NCBI GenBank assembly: GCA_014084085.1
Contig: NPFB01000162.1
Location: 634 to 27,622, forward strand
Source of the DNA: Hondaea fermentalgiana
Lineage: Eukaryota > Sar > Bigyra > Thraustochytrida > Thraustochytriidae
Length of the DNA: 26,989 bases
Reading direction: 5' to 3'
A program made the position numbers and the translations under genes. The stretch's first letter is position 1. Each line of letters begins with the position of its first letter. Shown here one piece after another: positions 26,339 to 26,989 of the stretch. Below the pieces are notes generated by a model. The model was not told the origin of the DNA. It did no database searches and saw nothing but the letters and a program-made list of their open reading frames with translations.

Positions 26339-26630
26339 AGTCGAGCGAGGCACGGAGCGCCTTGGCGAGCATGCTGCTGGTCGCGGACGCCGAAGATGGA
26401 TCCCGTCTTGCGAGTAGGCGAAGCCGCCGAGCTCTTCTTTTGGAATTCCAGGTCCACTGGTGGTTGCCGCCAAAGCCGCCCCAGCCAATGCGACCTTCGG
26501 TGGCCGGGTGCAAGGGGCGGCCGGCGCCCGTGCTAAAGAGCCCGACGCCGCCCTGGGTGAAGGCGGTTTCGGCGAACATGACGAGATCATGCGCAACGAT
26601 TAGCGTCGGTCTCCATGGCCTCCTCCATTG
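26339..26630 (-). pseudogene. Decayed C-terminal copy of the beta-lactamase-related hydrolase
   Basis: All three minus-strand frames contain pieces of the C-terminus of the hydrolase at 23924-25387, in order: METDA, then FAETAFTQGGVGLF and HPATEGRIGWGGFGGN, then GGFAYSQDG, then GSIFGVRDQQ, then LAKALRASLD. At least three frame changes separate them, so no protein can be made. The H-x-G motif is kept, but the SxxK and Tyr parts are absent from the window. It is a truncated tandem duplicate now eroding. Confidence 0.85.
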
Positions 26631-26934
26631 GTCAGCCAACTTACGCCGCCCGTTTTGGCGACCTGAGCGGCAGCGCACACTCACTTGGACAACACCCACA
26701 CCGGTCGTGCGCGAATCGACAAAGCTATCAAGGGGCCTATCGTTTCGTTCTCCTATGCCACTGGCGCAAGAGGCGAGGCCAGGCCCCTCACGCCTCTGCG
26801 ACTGAAAGTCGCAGTGGAGCACGAAGTCCCGATCACTGGCCGCAGAAGAAGGCCGCTTACTTACTCTGGCGGTGGCGGAGGACTGCGGGGGGACAGAGGG
26901 TTGGCGTCGGACGGCGAGAGTTGAGGCTACGATC
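26631..26934. other. Gene-free region near window end
   Basis: No gene or structured element was recognised. The open frames here have no motifs and belong to the flank of the decayed hydrolase copy. Confidence 0.4.
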
Positions 26935-26966
26935 TTACAGTCAACGAGACCATAAATCGGTAATTA
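26935..26966 (+). repeat. 32-bp repeat, copy near window end
   Basis: Identical to 12421-12452. It stands exactly 23 bases before the last base of the window, the same distance as the other copy has to the N gap, although the 23 bases differ. Confidence 0.85.
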
Positions 26967-26989
26967 TAAAGGCAATGGAGGGAGCTGCA

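Overview
This looks like a nuclear genome fragment from a GC-rich, intron-poor protist, most likely a stramenopile such as a thraustochytrid. That placement is an inference. It rests on long uninterrupted reading frames that still carry eukaryotic features (a PrimPol-type primase, a CaaX-tailed heme oxygenase, GPCR-like 7TM proteins), on WRKY19-like C-x3-GC...C-x2-H zinc modules of the kind common in oomycetes and relatives, and on TATA-type upstream sequences. No ribosomal RNA, tRNA or CRISPR array was recognised. A 100-N gap at 12476-12575 divides the window into two contigs.

Left contig (1-12475). A possibly mobile or virus-derived gene block runs from about 680 to 11571. It holds a protein with two or three PD-(D/E)XK-nuclease-like modules (680-1984, +) and two neighbouring proteins made of repeated zinc modules (2445-3335 and 3425-4081, both -). 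Next comes a large PrimPol primase / UL52-type zinc finger / UL9-type SF2 helicase fusion (4679-8932, +), followed by a small zinc-ribbon protein (9646-10203, +) and two adjacent paralogues of unknown function (10181-10789 and 10954-11571, +). Between the second zinc protein and the primase-helicase lie two 29-bp direct repeats plus a partial third. After the primase-helicase, a segment of about 185 bp occurs twice, each copy with a 17-bp-arm inverted repeat around a conserved AT-rich loop and a nearby CACGTG. A replication protein next to iteron-like repeats and hairpins suggests a replicon, but this is not shown.

Right contig (12576-26989). It opens inside the 3' part of a gene for a large surface protein (cadherin/CSPG-like repeat, one membrane helix, WW-like tail). 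The last part of that gene plus its 3' flank is repeated about four times with a 238-bp period. A heme oxygenase ending in a prenylation motif follows (14454-15188, -). Then comes a same-strand tandem array of five paralogous 7TM receptor-like genes (15919-23607, -), the fifth broken by a stop and a frameshift. After it lie a beta-lactamase-related serine hydrolase (23924-25387, -) and a decayed partial copy of that gene (26339-26630).

The two contigs resemble each other at their ends: both start with the same 82-bp coding segment (one mismatch) and both end with the same 32-bp sequence exactly 23 bp before the contig end. This is either an assembly artefact or a real repeat structure, and it affects how far the linkage across the gap can be trusted.
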